A stretch of DNA of 64,000 bases from Flammeovirgaceae bacterium 311 (GCA_000597885.1 CP004371.1:4989001-5053000); one strand, 5' to 3'. Shown: positions 16,052 through 25,484, numbered from the stretch's first letter. The notes: generated by a model not told the origin, from the letters alone. Numbers and translations: made by a program.

Positions 16052-16969
16052 TTAATCCTCAATAGACTGAATAGCCTTTTTGATTACCTCGGCAGAGTGC
16101 TTCAGGGCTTTGAGTTCCTGCTCATCCATTTGTGGTTCCAGCACCCGGGTGGCGCCATCGGAGCCTACAATGGTAGGGAGCGATAAGGCAACATCTTTCA
16201 ATCCAAAGGTGCCATCCTGCACCCTGGAAACGGTTAATACCCGCCTTTCTCCGCGCAGGGCCCATTTAAGCAGGGCAGCGGTAACCAGGCCAATGGCATG
16301 ATTGGTAACACCCTTGCGTTTGATGATCTCCTGCGCGGCTGTTCTTACTTCACGGGACAATTTTTCTTCTTTTTCAGCTGTCCAGCCTGGCCAGTCCCGT
16401 AACAATGCACCCCCAATTTCTGCCCCTGACCAGAGCACCACTTCCGAGTCGCCGTGCTCGCCGATCACCTGTGCATGAATAGAATCCGATTCCAGCTCAA
16501 GCTCCCGACCCAGTATTTGCCTCAGGCGGGCAGTATCGAGCATGGTGCCGGTGCCAATAACGCGCTCTGGCGGCAGGCCCGATGCTTTTTGCAGCACATA
16601 GGTTAATACGTCAACCGGGTTGGCAATCATGATCAGGAGGCCAGTGGCGCTTTTGAGCTTTTCTCCCAGTTCCTTAATGATACGCGCATTATCTTTTAGC
16701 AGGTCCAGGCGCGATTCTTCTGGCTTGCCGCCACGGCCGGCAGCGATCACAATGGCATCTGCTTTAAGCATTTGCTCAGGAGTTGCGGTACGTACTGTGG
16801 CCGTAGGGTAAAAAGAAACGCCATGGGCCATATCCATGGCTTCGCCTTCTGCACGCTCCTGGCGGGCATCATGCAGCAGCAGTTCATCTGCCAGGCCGGT
16901 TTGCAGTACAGAAAATGCTACACTGGTTCCTACAGAACCAATGCCTATAATACCTATGGTACGTTTCAT
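16052..16969 (-). CDS. LDH/MDH-family 2-hydroxyacid dehydrogenase, substrate uncertain
   Basis: A 305-residue NAD-dependent dehydrogenase. NAD-binding GIGSVG (9-14) with Asp34 favours NAD over NADP. The catalytic set is complete: Arg87 (mobile loop), Asp146 and Arg149 in LDTAR, His172 in GEHGDS. The residue that separates lactate (Gln) from malate (Arg) dehydrogenases, position 102 in LDH numbering, is Gly81 here (GRGGKP), so neither name is safe; a small residue suggests a bulkier 2-oxoacid or relaxed specificity. Overall it is more LDH-like than MDH-like. The truncated haemoglobin gene lies 65 bp upstream on the same strand. Confidence 0.85.
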   Translation of the reverse strand: MKRTIGIIGIGSVGTSVAFSVLQTGLADELLLHDARQERAEGEAMDMAHGVSFYPTATVRTATPEQMLKADAIVIAAGRGGKPEESRLDLLKDNARIIKELGEKLKSATGLLIMIANPVDVLTYVLQKASGLPPERVIGTGTMLDTARLRQILGRELELESDSIHAQVIGEHGDSEVVLWSGAEIGGALLRDWPGWTAEKEEKLSREVRTAAQEIIKRKGVTNHAIGLVTAALLKWALRGERRVLTVSRVQDGTFGLKDVALSLPTIVGSDGATRVLEPQMDEQELKALKHSAEVIKKAIQSIED

Positions 16970-17034
16970 ATTTTAAGCTTAAAAAATTCCAAATTTGTTT
17001 CTCGTCCAGATACACTTACCTGCTTATAACAAAA

Positions 17035-17436
17035 TTATTGGATTCTGTTCTCGGGGCTCGACCAGCCTTCATCTTTGAGCAGCCCCATTTTGCCCATAAA
17101 TACCAGTGCAATGGCCCGTGCTCTGCCTTTTGCTTCTTCTGCTTTTTCACCTTCAAAGAGCTTATTTACGGTAGACTCAAACAAGTTGATCCACTGCATA
17201 AAATGATCAGGACTGATAGGCAGCGGCGCATGCTTGGGAAATGGTCGGCCGCTGTAACGAGCGGTGCCCAACAGCAGGTTCTCCCAGAAAGTGTACATAA
17301 TAGGCAAATGACTGTCCCAGTCTACAGTGGCAACTTCATTGAATACAGGCCCCAACAGCGGATCCGCCTGCACTTTCTCATAGAAGGTATTCACTATTTC
17401 TCGTATATCTTCGGGAGTTGTAATATCCTTTTTCAT
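17035..17436 (-). CDS. Group III truncated haemoglobin
   Basis: A 133-residue globin. DPLLGPVFNE (about residues 25-34) and FWENLLLGTARYSGRPFPKH (about 50-69) are typical of group III truncated haemoglobins. A His downstream in SPDHFMQW (about 77) is the likely proximal haem ligand. The group is linked to microaerobic oxygen or NO chemistry. It starts just 4 nt after a perfect -7 box, and an FNR/CRP-type palindrome sits at activator distance, tying it to the oxidase genes. Confidence 0.9.
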   Translation of the reverse strand: MKKDITTPEDIREIVNTFYEKVQADPLLGPVFNEVATVDWDSHLPIMYTFWENLLLGTARYSGRPFPKHAPLPISPDHFMQWINLFESTVNKLFEGEKAEEAKGRARAIALVFMGKMGLLKDEGWSSPENRIQ

Positions 17437-17440
17437 GTTG

Positions 17441-17484
17441 CAAAAGTACTTTCAGCTGGCAGAGTAAAACATGACCGGGGTCAT
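17441..17484 (-). promoter_or_regulatory. TGA-N6-TCA operator and -7 box of the truncated haemoglobin gene
   Basis: On the minus strand the -7 box TACTTTTG (17448 to 17441) matches TAnnTTTG exactly. The inverted repeat ATGACC/GGTCAT with two central bases (17471-17484, centre 17477.5) contains TGA-N6-TCA and is centred 36.5 bp from the last base of the -7 box, the same distance as in both cco promoters. The GC-rich inner bases differ from the cco sites, so a different member of the family (for example an NO-responsive one) is possible. Confidence 0.7.
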
Positions 17485-17601
17485 AAAATACAAACTACAT
17501 TCTGGTCTGCAAAGATGCAGTTTTATGGTAAGGATGTTTAGTTGTTGCTCAGTGTAGTACTTTTAGCAGTATACTTGCAGTAAATTAGTTTCTGTTGTTT
17601 T

Positions 17602-18033
17602 ATGAAATGGATAGGGCTGGTATTGATGTTTTTGAGTACGCTTTGTTGTGCGCCTGCTTATGCCCAGAAGCCTAAGCAGGAGATTACTAAAATTTTGCAG
17701 CAGCAAATCGAAGCCTGGAACCGGGGCGACCTGGAGGCTTTCATGCAGGGCTACTGGAAGAGCGATTCTTTGCTGTTCATTGGCAAGAGCGGCCTTACCT
17801 GGGGCTGGCAGCAAACACTCGATAACTACAAAAAGAATTATGCGAGAGCCGAGGCAATGGGCAAACTTTCCTTCGATATTAAGGTGGTGAGGCCACTGGA
17901 GGGAGGCAAGGCATGGCTGGTGGTAGGAAAATGGCACCTGGCCCGCAGCATTGGCGATCTGGAGGGGCACTTTTCCCTGGTTTGGGAGCAGCGCAAGGGC
18001 AAATGGGTTATTGTGGCAGATCATTCCAGTTAA
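17602..18033 (+). CDS. Exported SnoaL/DUF4440-like protein
   Basis: A 143-residue protein with a signal peptide cleaved near AYA-Q (about residue 21) and an NTF2-like fold: the helix QQQIEAWNRGDLEAFMQGYW, a central SGLTWGW and a closing HFSLVWEQRKGKWVIVADHSS strand pair are typical of the DUF4440 group. Such domains bind small molecules or act as isomerases; no specific activity can be named. Its stop is 2 bp before the methyltransferase gene, so the two are co-transcribed. Confidence 0.82.
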   Translation: MKWIGLVLMFLSTLCCAPAYAQKPKQEITKILQQQIEAWNRGDLEAFMQGYWKSDSLLFIGKSGLTWGWQQTLDNYKKNYARAEAMGKLSFDIKVVRPLEGGKAWLVVGKWHLARSIGDLEGHFSLVWEQRKGKWVIVADHSS

Positions 18034-18035
18034 AC

Positions 18036-18734
18036 ATGGCAGCAGATGTACAAGGCCAGGCCCTGATGGACTACTGGCTGAAGAAAGATAAAAAAGTGCA
18101 CTTAAGGCTGCACACCAGTTATGGTAAGCCGGAGAAAATGCCGGTTTCTGTTTTTTTCAGAGATCCCCGCAAATATTCCGAACTGGAACGCAATGCGCTG
18201 CAGTACTGCAAGGGGCATGTGTTGGATGTTGGTGCCGGTGCAGGTGCTTTTCCACTGGTATTGCAGGAAAAGGGATTTGCAGTAACAGCCCTGGAAAATT
18301 CTCCCCTAAGTTGTGAGGTAATGCGGCTGCGGGGTGTAAAAGATGTGCTGATGGGCGATGTGTGGGAGCTGGAGGGTGTGCAGTACGACACCCTGCTGCT
18401 GATGATGAACGGACTTGGCATTGCTGGCACGCTGCCCGATTTGCCGGGTTTGCTGATGCAGCTGCAGTCTATACTGGCACCGGGCGGCCAAATACTTTTT
18501 GATAGTTCAGATATTAGTTATCTGTACGAAGGTGGTGTGCCGGTGCCCGAAGACCGCTACCATGGTGAAATTACCTATCAGTTTGAATATAAGGGTGAGC
18601 GCGGAGAATCCTTTAGCTGGCTCTATATAGATATGGAACTGCTGTCGGTGGTGGCCAGAGATATGGGCTTTGTTTTTGACCTGCTATGGGGACCCGAGCA
18701 GGATCAATACCTGGGCCGGTTAACCCTGGTCTGA
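18036..18734 (+). CDS. Class I SAM-dependent methyltransferase
   Basis: About 232 residues from ATG 18036 (an in-frame upstream ATG at 17913 lies inside the preceding gene and is rejected). Motif I VLDVGAGAGAF (about residues 62-72) and the acidic motif II end ALENS (about 84-88) show a Rossmann-type SAM site. The mid-region NGLGIAG matches small-molecule methyltransferases. Substrate unknown. It is convergent with the next gene, with a 7-bp gap and no terminator visible. Confidence 0.85.
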   Translation: MAADVQGQALMDYWLKKDKKVHLRLHTSYGKPEKMPVSVFFRDPRKYSELERNALQYCKGHVLDVGAGAGAFPLVLQEKGFAVTALENSPLSCEVMRLRGVKDVLMGDVWELEGVQYDTLLLMMNGLGIAGTLPDLPGLLMQLQSILAPGGQILFDSSDISYLYEGGVPVPEDRYHGEITYQFEYKGERGESFSWLYIDMELLSVVARDMGFVFDLLWGPEQDQYLGRLTLV

Positions 18735-18741
18735 TGTTATT

Positions 18742-19113
18742 TTACCCAATCCTGATGAGCACAAGCCCTGCCATGATCAGTAAAACAGCAATCAGGAGTT
18801 GTAAAAAACGCATGCCCCTGACAGCAGCAATACTTTGTACCATGAGGGGCTCCTGCGGATTAAGAGGCGAATAATCTACTACGATTTGCTGGCCCATGTA
18901 AAAATTGCCTGCCTGTGGGGCAGTTATAAGGATAGTGTATGTGTTATTTCCGGCCAGGTAGCGGATGTTAAGCTGTTGACTATGGCTTCTTACCTCCAGC
19001 ACAATTCCGGGACTGCGCCTGGTATCTTTAGGAGGCTTTTTTTCTCCTAATAGCGAGATGATGACCAGCAAACACAGGCCTGCGCCAGTTACCAGGAGTC
19101 CGGCAATAAGCAT
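18742..19113 (-). CDS. DUF3592-like two-helix membrane protein
   Basis: A 123-residue protein with a hydrophobic segment at each end (about residues 3-23 and 100-121) and a beta-rich middle including YMGQQIVVDYSPLNP, the layout of DUF3592 proteins. It starts 2 bp after the upstream gene's stop, so the two are one operon. Function unknown. Confidence 0.7.
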   Translation of the reverse strand: MLIAGLLVTGAGLCLLVIISLLGEKKPPKDTRRSPGIVLEVRSHSQQLNIRYLAGNNTYTILITAPQAGNFYMGQQIVVDYSPLNPQEPLMVQSIAAVRGMRFLQLLIAVLLIMAGLVLIRIG

Positions 19114-19115
19114 GC

Positions 19116-19631
19116 TTAATGTTCGCGCTCGCGCCAGCGAAAGCTAAGGTAGGAGAGCAGGTCGCCAAAGGCATTCACGGCAGGCATAATTTCCTGGTCT
19201 ACAGTTTTGCCATTCAGCTTCAGTAACAGGTAGCCATAAACGCCATTCAGTGCTGCCTGTACAGGATCTGTAACCGCACCACCGGAGGCTTCCATGCTGT
19301 TGCGGATGTGTACGGCCGTTTTGCTGTAGGTCTGGCGGTACTGCTGATCGGTTTTCAGCAGCTGCTCATGCAGGGTGAAGAGCCGCTTTACATACTCCTG
19401 TGTTTCCTTCAGGTGGCCGCTTTTTTCCAGACCCTGCTCTTGCATGCGCCGGGCCAGATCGGTATACCATTCCAGTGCCGCCTGCTGGTCTTCGACGGGT
19501 AAATGGTCTATTACATTTCTTTTAAGATCCTCAATATCAAAAAAATAAGCCCTTAACAGGTCTTCCGTCTGATACATATATACAATGTATTCAGAAATAT
19601 TTTCCTTGCGTTTTCTTTCGGCAATTAGCAT
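19116..19631 (-). CDS. DUF4924-family protein
   Basis: About 171 residues from ATG 19631. The opening MLIAERKRKENISEYIVYMY is what I recall as the start of the Bacteroidota-specific DUF4924 family; a 16-codon extension from a TTG at 19679 is therefore not used. Largely alpha-helical, soluble, acidic, with a conserved ending LLSYLSFRWRE. Function unknown. Divergent from lepA; the promoters share about 150 bp. Confidence 0.78.
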   Translation of the reverse strand: MLIAERKRKENISEYIVYMYQTEDLLRAYFFDIEDLKRNVIDHLPVEDQQAALEWYTDLARRMQEQGLEKSGHLKETQEYVKRLFTLHEQLLKTDQQYRQTYSKTAVHIRNSMEASGGAVTDPVQAALNGVYGYLLLKLNGKTVDQEIMPAVNAFGDLLSYLSFRWREREH

Positions 19632-19758
19632 AGCAGGAGAAAAAGAGTCTGTCCAAATATGCGCATAATCTAGCTGCAATACAATATAATGCGCTATCAG
19701 CTTTTTTAAGGCACTTTCTGACTATTGAACACTGTTAGGGAAAATGCAGCTATTTCAC

Positions 19759-19766
19759 TACTTTTG
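19759..19766 (+). promoter_or_regulatory. -7 box of lepA
   Basis: TACTTTTG matches TAnnTTTG exactly, 17 bp before the lepA start. No convincing -33 TTTG at 19-20 bp spacing was seen. Confidence 0.5.
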
Positions 19767-19783
19767 TGCTACCATTTTGAACT

Positions 19784-21571
19784 ATGAAAAACATTCGCAA
19801 CTTCTGCATCATTGCCCATATCGACCACGGTAAAAGCACCCTGGCCGACCGCCTTCTGGAATTTACCCAGACTGTAAGCGGGCGGGATATGAAAGCACAA
19901 TTGCTCGATAATATGGACCTGGAGCGTGAACGCGGTATCACCATCAAGAGCCACGCCATCCAGATGAACTATTTAAAAGACGGGCAGGAGTACATCCTGA
20001 ATCTGATAGACACCCCCGGCCACGTAGACTTTAGCTACGAGGTGTCGCGCTCTATTGCTGCCTGTGAAGGAGCACTGCTGATTGTGGATGCCTCACAGGG
20101 CGTGGAAGCACAGACCATCTCCAATATGTATATGGCCCTGAACCACGACCTGGAGATCATACCGGTGCTTAACAAGATAGACCTGCCAGGTGCCATGCCA
20201 GAAGAAATGGCCGACCAGGTGATTGAGCTGCTGGGCTGTAAGCGGGAAGATATTATTCTGGCCAGCGGTAAGGAGGGTATTGGCATCAAGGAGATTCTGG
20301 ATGCAATTGTGGAGCGCATTCCTGCTCCGACCGGCGATCCGGATGCACCGCTGCAGGCCATGATCTTCGACTCACAATTCAACTCTTACCGGGGTGTAGA
20401 GGTAATTTTCCGCGTTCTCAACGGCACCATCCGCCAGGGCGATAAAGTAAAATTCCTGGCTACCGGCAAAGAATATGGTGCTGATGAGATTGGCACGCTG
20501 AAAATGACCCAGGTAGCAAAGAAAGAAATTAAGGCTGGAGACGTAGGCTACCTGATCTCTGGTATAAAAGTAGCCAAAGAGGTTAAAGTTGGAGATACGA
20601 TTACACACCAGGAGCGTCCGGCCATCAAACCTGTTAAAGGTTTTGAAGAGGTAAAACCCATGGTGTTTGCCGGTATTTATCCGGTAGAGACCACCGATTA
20701 TGAAGAGTTGCGCTACAGCATGGAAAAGCTGCAGCTGAATGATGCTTCCCTGGTTTGGGAGCCCGAAACCTCAGCTGCCCTTGGTTTTGGTTTCCGTTGC
20801 GGCTTCCTGGGCATGCTGCACATGGAGATTGTGCAGGAGCGCCTGGAGCGGGAGTTTGATATGACGGTGATCACCACCGTACCAAGTGTGCAGTTCCATA
20901 CTTACCTTAAAGATGGTAGCAAAGTCACCGTGAACGCACCTAGTGAGCTGCCCGAGCCAAACTATGTAGATCGTATCGAAGAGCCTTTTATTAAGGCGCA
21001 GATCATCTCCAAGTCTGAGTATGTTGGTTCCATCATGACGCTCTGCATGGACAAGCGCGGTATCCTGAAGAACCAGGTGTACCTGACTAGTGACCGGGTG
21101 GAGCTTACTTTCGATATGCCGCTAAGTGAAATGGTTTTCGATTTTTTCGATAAGCTGAAGACCATCAGCCGGGGCTATGCCTCTCTCGATTATGAGCTGC
21201 TGGGCTTCCGGGAGTCTACCATGGTAAAGCTGGATATAATGCTGAATGGCGAAAAGGTAGATGCCCTATCGGCCATTGTGCACCGCGATAAAGCCTATGA
21301 CTGGGGCAAGCGCCTGTGTGAGAAGCTAAAAGAGCTGCTGCCACGCCAGCAGTTTGAAATTGCCATACAAGCTGCCATTGGTACCAAGGTAATTGCCCGC
21401 GAAACCGTAAAAGCCCTGCGCAAAAACGTATTGGCCAAGTGTTACGGCGGTGATATTTCGCGGAAACGTAAACTTCTGGAGAAACAGAAAAAAGGAAAGA
21501 AACGCATGCGCCAGGTAGGCAATGTGGAGATACCACAGGAAGCCTTCATGGCTGTACTGAAACTGGATTAA
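19784..21571 (+). CDS. lepA: Elongation factor 4 (LepA)
   Basis: Ribosomal back-translocase GTPase, 595 residues, the normal LepA length. Seen: P-loop AHIDHGKST (about residues 11-19), switch [13 protein letters not shown] (about 76-86), NKID (about 130-133), LepA-specific [14 protein letters not shown] (about 341-354) and the positively charged C-terminal tail [17 protein letters not shown]4 acts on stalled or mistranslocated ribosomes. Followed by folD after 86 bp. Confidence 0.97.
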   Translation: MKNIRNFCIIAHIDHGKSTLADRLLEFTQTVSGRDMKAQLLDNMDLERERGITIKSHAIQMNYLKDGQEYILNLIDTPGHVDFSYEVSRSIAACEGALLIVDASQGVEAQTISNMYMALNHDLEIIPVLNKIDLPGAMPEEMADQVIELLGCKREDIILASGKEGIGIKEILDAIVERIPAPTGDPDAPLQAMIFDSQFNSYRGVEVIFRVLNGTIRQGDKVKFLATGKEYGADEIGTLKMTQVAKKEIKAGDVGYLISGIKVAKEVKVGDTITHQERPAIKPVKGFEEVKPMVFAGIYPVETTDYEELRYSMEKLQLNDASLVWEPETSAALGFGFRCGFLGMLHMEIVQERLEREFDMTVITTVPSVQFHTYLKDGSKVTVNAPSELPEPNYVDRIEEPFIKAQIISKSEYVGSIMTLCMDKRGILKNQVYLTSDRVELTFDMPLSEMVFDFFDKLKTISRGYASLDYELLGFRESTMVKLDIMLNGEKVDALSAIVHRDKAYDWGKRLCEKLKELLPRQQFEIAIQAAIGTKVIARETVKALRKNVLAKCYGGDISRKRKLLEKQKKGKKRMRQVGNVEIPQEAFMAVLKLD

Positions 21572-21657
21572 CATCAATAGCAGCTTTGGCTTAATGCCAG
21601 AGCTGCACTGTTTTAAAGCATTCAGCTCAACCTATATAAAATACCCTTGCACATACC

Positions 21658-22560
21658 ATGATAATGCATCAGCGCGGCCATTTGCTTGATGGCAAAACTC
21701 TTAGTGAAACTATACAGGGCGAAATTGCCCAGCAGGTAACCGAACTGAAGAAAAAGGGCCATAAATCGCCTCATCTGGCTGCGGTGCTGGTAGGAAGCGA
21801 TGGTGCCAGCGAAACTTATGTGAGCCATAAGGTAAAAGCCTGCGAGCGGGTTGGCTTTGAAAGCACGCTGGTGCGCCTGCCCGATACCATCGTGGAGCAG
21901 GAACTGATGGAAGTGATTGACGGGTTAAATAATGATGTTAACATAGATGGCTTTATTGTACAGCTGCCCCTGCCCAAGCATATCCGGGTAGATAAGGTGC
22001 TGGAGCGCATTAAGCCCTCGAAAGATGTGGATGGTTTTCACCCCATCAATACCGGCCGTATGGTGGCTAACCTGCCCGCCTACAAGCCCGCTACGCCCGA
22101 TGGTATAGTGGAGATGATCAATCGTTTCAACATCCCTACGCAGGGATGCCACGTGGTGGTAGTAGGCCGCAGCCTTATTGTAGGCACGCCCATCAGCCTG
22201 CTGCTGAGCCGTGATGGCTATCCGGGCGATGCAACGGTTACACTTTGCCACCGTTATACCAAAGACCTGGCCAGCTACACACGGCGGGCCGATATCCTGA
22301 TCGTAGCAGTAGGCATACCCGCCTTTATCACCGCCGATATGATAAAAGAAGGGGCTACGGTAATAGATGTGGGCATTACACGCGTAGCCGACGAGTCCAA
22401 AAAATCAGGCTTTAGCCTGAAGGGTGATGTGGCTTTTGAAGAAGTAGCTCCTAAAGCCGCTTTCATTACGCCGGTACCAGGTGGGGTAGGCCCCATGACC
22501 ATTGCCTCTCTGCTGAAGAATACTTTACTGGCAGCCAAAGGCGCTGTTTACGGTAAGTAG
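21658..22560 (+). CDS. folD: Bifunctional methylenetetrahydrofolate dehydrogenase/cyclohydrolase FolD
   Basis: A 300-residue cytoplasmic one-carbon enzyme interconverting methylene-, methenyl- and 10-formyl-THF. Catalytic Tyr/Lys pair in YVSHKVKACE (about residues 52-61), QLPLPKH substrate loop (about 101-107), DGFHPIN (about 123-129), NADP-binding GRSLIVGTP (about 172-180) and the closing TPVPGGVGPMT (about 272-282). In GRSLIVGTP the usual Asn (GRSN) is Leu, a mild variation. ATG at 21658 or the third codon are both possible starts. Confidence 0.96.
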   Translation: MIMHQRGHLLDGKTLSETIQGEIAQQVTELKKKGHKSPHLAAVLVGSDGASETYVSHKVKACERVGFESTLVRLPDTIVEQELMEVIDGLNNDVNIDGFIVQLPLPKHIRVDKVLERIKPSKDVDGFHPINTGRMVANLPAYKPATPDGIVEMINRFNIPTQGCHVVVVGRSLIVGTPISLLLSRDGYPGDATVTLCHRYTKDLASYTRRADILIVAVGIPAFITADMIKEGATVIDVGITRVADESKKSGFSLKGDVAFEEVAPKAAFITPVPGGVGPMTIASLLKNTLLAAKGAVYGK

Positions 22561-22702
22561 CTGAATGTGTAACAGGTATCAGCTATAGTAGTATAGTAGA
22601 GAGGCTGGAGGATTTGTAATGGATCGATATTGTATAAACCGTCCGCCTCAATGCCGGAGCAGTGGGAGGAGATAGCAGGACAGGAGAAGGAAAGAGAAGA
22701 TT

Positions 22703-23347
22703 TTGGAAAAGTTAACCCTACATAAAAAAGAAACAACAACAGCCCGTGGCGCTATACTGCCGGTGATGGAGGCTTTCTACACCCTGCAGGGAGAAGGCGC
22801 CTACCAGGGCCAGGCTGCTTATTTTATTCGCCTGGGTGGCTGCGATGTGGGCTGCCACTGGTGCGATGTTAAAGAATCCTGGGATGCAGACGCCCATCCT
22901 AAGCGTACAGTAGCGGAAATTGTGGCCGAAGCAAGCCAATATCCAGGCCGTTTGGCCGTTATTACGGGTGGAGAACCCCTGATGCACCCGCTGGAAGAGC
23001 TGACCGCTGCGCTGCAGAGCGCGGGATTCAAAACAAACATTGAAACTTCAGGCGCTCACGCCATGAGCGGGCACTGGAGCTGGGTTTGTCTTTCGCCAAA
23101 AAAATTTAAAGCTCCACTGCCACAGCTATATGCTTTTGCAAATGAGCTGAAAATCATCATTTACAACAAGAGCGATTTCGCCTGGGCCGAAGATCATGCC
23201 GCACGGGTAAACCCTGACTGCCGTTTGTTTCTGCAGCCCGAGTGGAGCCGAATGCAGGAAATGCTGCCACAGATCATTGAGTACATCAAGGAAAACCCCC
23301 GGTGGCAAATCTCATTGCAGGTGCACAAGTTCATGAACATACCTTAA
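22703..23347 (+). CDS. queE: 7-carboxy-7-deazaguanine synthase QueE
   Basis: Radical-SAM enzyme (about 214 residues) of queuosine/7-deazapurine synthesis, converting CPH4 to CDG. VMEAFYTLQGEG (about residues 21-32) is the family start and C50xxxC54xxC57 in GGCDVGCHWCDV binds the cluster. TGGEPLMHP (about 92-100) is the SAM motif. The frame has no ATG before the conserved block; the TTG at 22703 follows a purine-rich stretch (GGAAAGAGAAG) and is the best start. A QueD homologue lies about 30 kb downstream. Confidence 0.9.
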   Translation: MEKLTLHKKETTTARGAILPVMEAFYTLQGEGAYQGQAAYFIRLGGCDVGCHWCDVKESWDADAHPKRTVAEIVAEASQYPGRLAVITGGEPLMHPLEELTAALQSAGFKTNIETSGAHAMSGHWSWVCLSPKKFKAPLPQLYAFANELKIIIYNKSDFAWAEDHAARVNPDCRLFLQPEWSRMQEMLPQIIEYIKENPRWQISLQVHKFMNIP

Positions 23348-23355
23348 AGATTTAC

Positions 23356-25287
23356 ATGCGATACCTCTTTTTGCTACTGGCAATGCTGATTTGCCTGTTT
23401 GTGCCGAACCCTGCCCAGGCCCAGCGCCCGGCTGCTTATTCAACAAGCAATAAAAAAGCCATCAAAGCCTACGAAGCCTCCGAAAATTTTCTGGTACGCA
23501 GGCAATGGGAGCAGGTAGTAAAGCTGCTGGAAGATGCAGTAGCAAGAGACGGAGATTTTCTGGAAGCACGTGTGCGTTTGGCGGCTGCCCACAGAGCCCT
23601 GGGAAACCAGGAAAGAGCTGTTACCCACCTGGAGGCAGCTGCAAATCCTAAAAAAGGCAACCCGGCACCCGAGGCGCTTTTTGCACTGGGCGAATTATAC
23701 TGGCAGCTGGGGCGCTACCAGGAAGCACAGGACAAACTGCAGGCATACCTGGCCACAAATCCCCGGCAGAAACCCCTGCTCACTGCTGCCAGTCAGATGG
23801 TGAAAGGAGCAGCGTTTGCTATTGAGCAGACAAAGAATCCGCTTCCTTTCGATCCCAAACCGCTGCCTGAACAGATCAACAAGTATGTGCTGCAGTATTT
23901 TCCGGTACTGACTGTTGATGGGCGCACCCTTATTTATACACGCCGCGAAGGTTTAAGCCCTGCTTATGATGAAGACATCATGGCCGCCAACCTCAATGAG
24001 GCAGGCGAGTGGGGTGAACCCTACTCACTGTCGGATGCCATCAACACCCAAACCAATGAGGGTACCAGTACCATCTCTGCCGATGGCCGCACCCTGATCT
24101 TTACCTCCTGTCAGGGCAGGCGCAGTTATGGCAGCTGCGATTTATACATCAGCATCAGAACTGGCAATACCTGGAGCGATCCCATTAACCTGGGCGCTAA
24201 TGTGAACTCCAGGGAATGGGAGTCGCAACCCTCTCTTTCTGCCGATGGCCGCACTTTATATTTTGTATCTACCCGCCCGGGGGGCAGGGGAGGCATGGAT
24301 ATATGGGTGAGCCAGCGCGGTGAAGATGGAAAATGGATGGAGAGCAGGAATATGGGAGCACCTATCAATACCCCGGGCGATGAAATTTCACCTTTCATTC
24401 ATGCGAACGGCCGTACCCTTTACTTTTCATCGAACGGGCATACAGGCATGGGCGGTTATGATTTATTTATGGCCGAGCAGCAGGAGAACGGGTGGCAGGA
24501 GCCGCGTAACCTGGGTTACCCTATCAATACTAACAAAGACCAGGTTTCGCTCTTTGTATCGGCCGATGGTACCCAGGGTTATTATGCCCATGAGGAAAAG
24601 CAGGGAGATCGGCTGGTATCCAGTCAGCTCTACACGTTTCAGCTGCCGCCTGAGGCACAGGTAAAAAACCGGAGCAGCTACATTACCGGCAGGGTGTATG
24701 ATGCAGAAACCAAAAAACCGCTCGGCGCCGGTGTTCAGCTTTTTAACCTGGATAGCCAGGCCATGGAGCAGCAGGTAGGCGCCGATGCTCAGAGCGGCAT
24801 GTACTATATGGTGCTGACTGAAGGGGCGCCTTATGCGCTGTACGTTAGCCACCCCGGGTATTTGTTTAAGAGCCTTTCATTCGATTACGGACAGGGAAAT
24901 AATCCCAAGCCAGTGCAACTGGATGTTTACCTGGATCCGATCAGGAGTGGTATGATTACCCGTTTAAGTAATATTTTCTTTGAAACAGACAAACACGAGA
25001 TAAAGCCCAGGAGTGAAACAGAATTGCAGCGTGTGATAAATTTTTTAAATCAAAACTCTGATATTCGTATTGAAATTGCCGGGCATACAGATGATGTGGG
25101 CAATGCTTCTTACAACCAGCAGTTATCAGAAAAGCGTGCGCAGGCTGTCTATCAATGGCTTGTTAAACAGGGAGTTAGTGCCGAAAGGCTTAAGGCCAGG
25201 GGCTACGGACAGAGCCAGCCGCAGGTGCCCAATGCCTCAGAAGAGAACCGCCAGCAGAATCGCCGGATAGAATTTAAGATCTTGTAG
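23356..25287 (+). CDS. OmpA-family protein with TPR, beta-propeller and CRD domains (PorE-like)
   Basis: About 643 residues from ATG 23356. Signal peptide with cleavage near AQA-Q (about residue 23), TPR-type helices (about 30-150), PD40/WD40-like propeller blades with repeated SADGRTLYF-type strands (about 175-430), a carboxypeptidase-regulatory-like domain (about 452-530) and a C-terminal OmpA peptidoglycan-binding domain with GHTDDVGNASYNQQLSEKRA (about 578-597). This domain order is that of PorE, a type IX secretion component anchored to peptidoglycan. PorE of Porphyromonas is a lipoprotein; no good lipobox is seen here. The window's subtilases need such a system, but other Cytophagales OmpA proteins share the plan. 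Confidence 0.85.
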   Translation: MRYLFLLLAMLICLFVPNPAQAQRPAAYSTSNKKAIKAYEASENFLVRRQWEQVVKLLEDAVARDGDFLEARVRLAAAHRALGNQERAVTHLEAAANPKKGNPAPEALFALGELYWQLGRYQEAQDKLQAYLATNPRQKPLLTAASQMVKGAAFAIEQTKNPLPFDPKPLPEQINKYVLQYFPVLTVDGRTLIYTRREGLSPAYDEDIMAANLNEAGEWGEPYSLSDAINTQTNEGTSTISADGRTLIFTSCQGRRSYGSCDLYISIRTGNTWSDPINLGANVNSREWESQPSLSADGRTLYFVSTRPGGRGGMDIWVSQRGEDGKWMESRNMGAPINTPGDEISPFIHANGRTLYFSSNGHTGMGGYDLFMAEQQENGWQEPRNLGYPINTNKDQVSLFVSADGTQGYYAHEEKQGDRLVSSQLYTFQLPPEAQVKNRSSYITGRVYDAETKKPLGAGVQLFNLDSQAMEQQVGADAQSGMYYMVLTEGAPYALYVSHPGYLFKSLSFDYGQGNNPKPVQLDVYLDPIRSGMITRLSNIFFETDKHEIKPRSETELQRVINFLNQNSDIRIEIAGHTDDVGNASYNQQLSEKRAQAVYQWLVKQGVSAERLKARGYGQSQPQVPNASEENRQQNRRIEFKIL

Positions 25288-25291
25288 AGCA

Positions 25292-25318
25292 GCAGTTGAA
25301 ACAACTGCAATCATTTTT
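25292..25318 (+). terminator. Weak terminator after the OmpA-family gene
   Basis: Stem GCAGTTG/CAACTGC (25292-25298 and 25302-25308) with an AAA loop; a T-rich tract begins 5 nt later. Confidence 0.6.
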
Positions 25319-25484
25319 AGTTATGCTTGCATAAAAGTGAGCTGGAATATGAAAATATTTAAATTTTTTACATTCAGTCATAATATTTAGATGTACTGTA
25401 TTTCAGTAATAAAGATTTTTACTAGATTGGCCGGGTGAAGATTTAATGTTTTTTTAAGTTTTTTTTAATTAGTTTAATTAGTTT

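Noticed and set aside
17038-17541. 167-codon plus-strand frame opposite the truncated haemoglobin gene
   Set aside because: It is a mirror of the globin coding sequence and its promoter and gives a Phe/His/Gln-rich translation typical of antisense frames.
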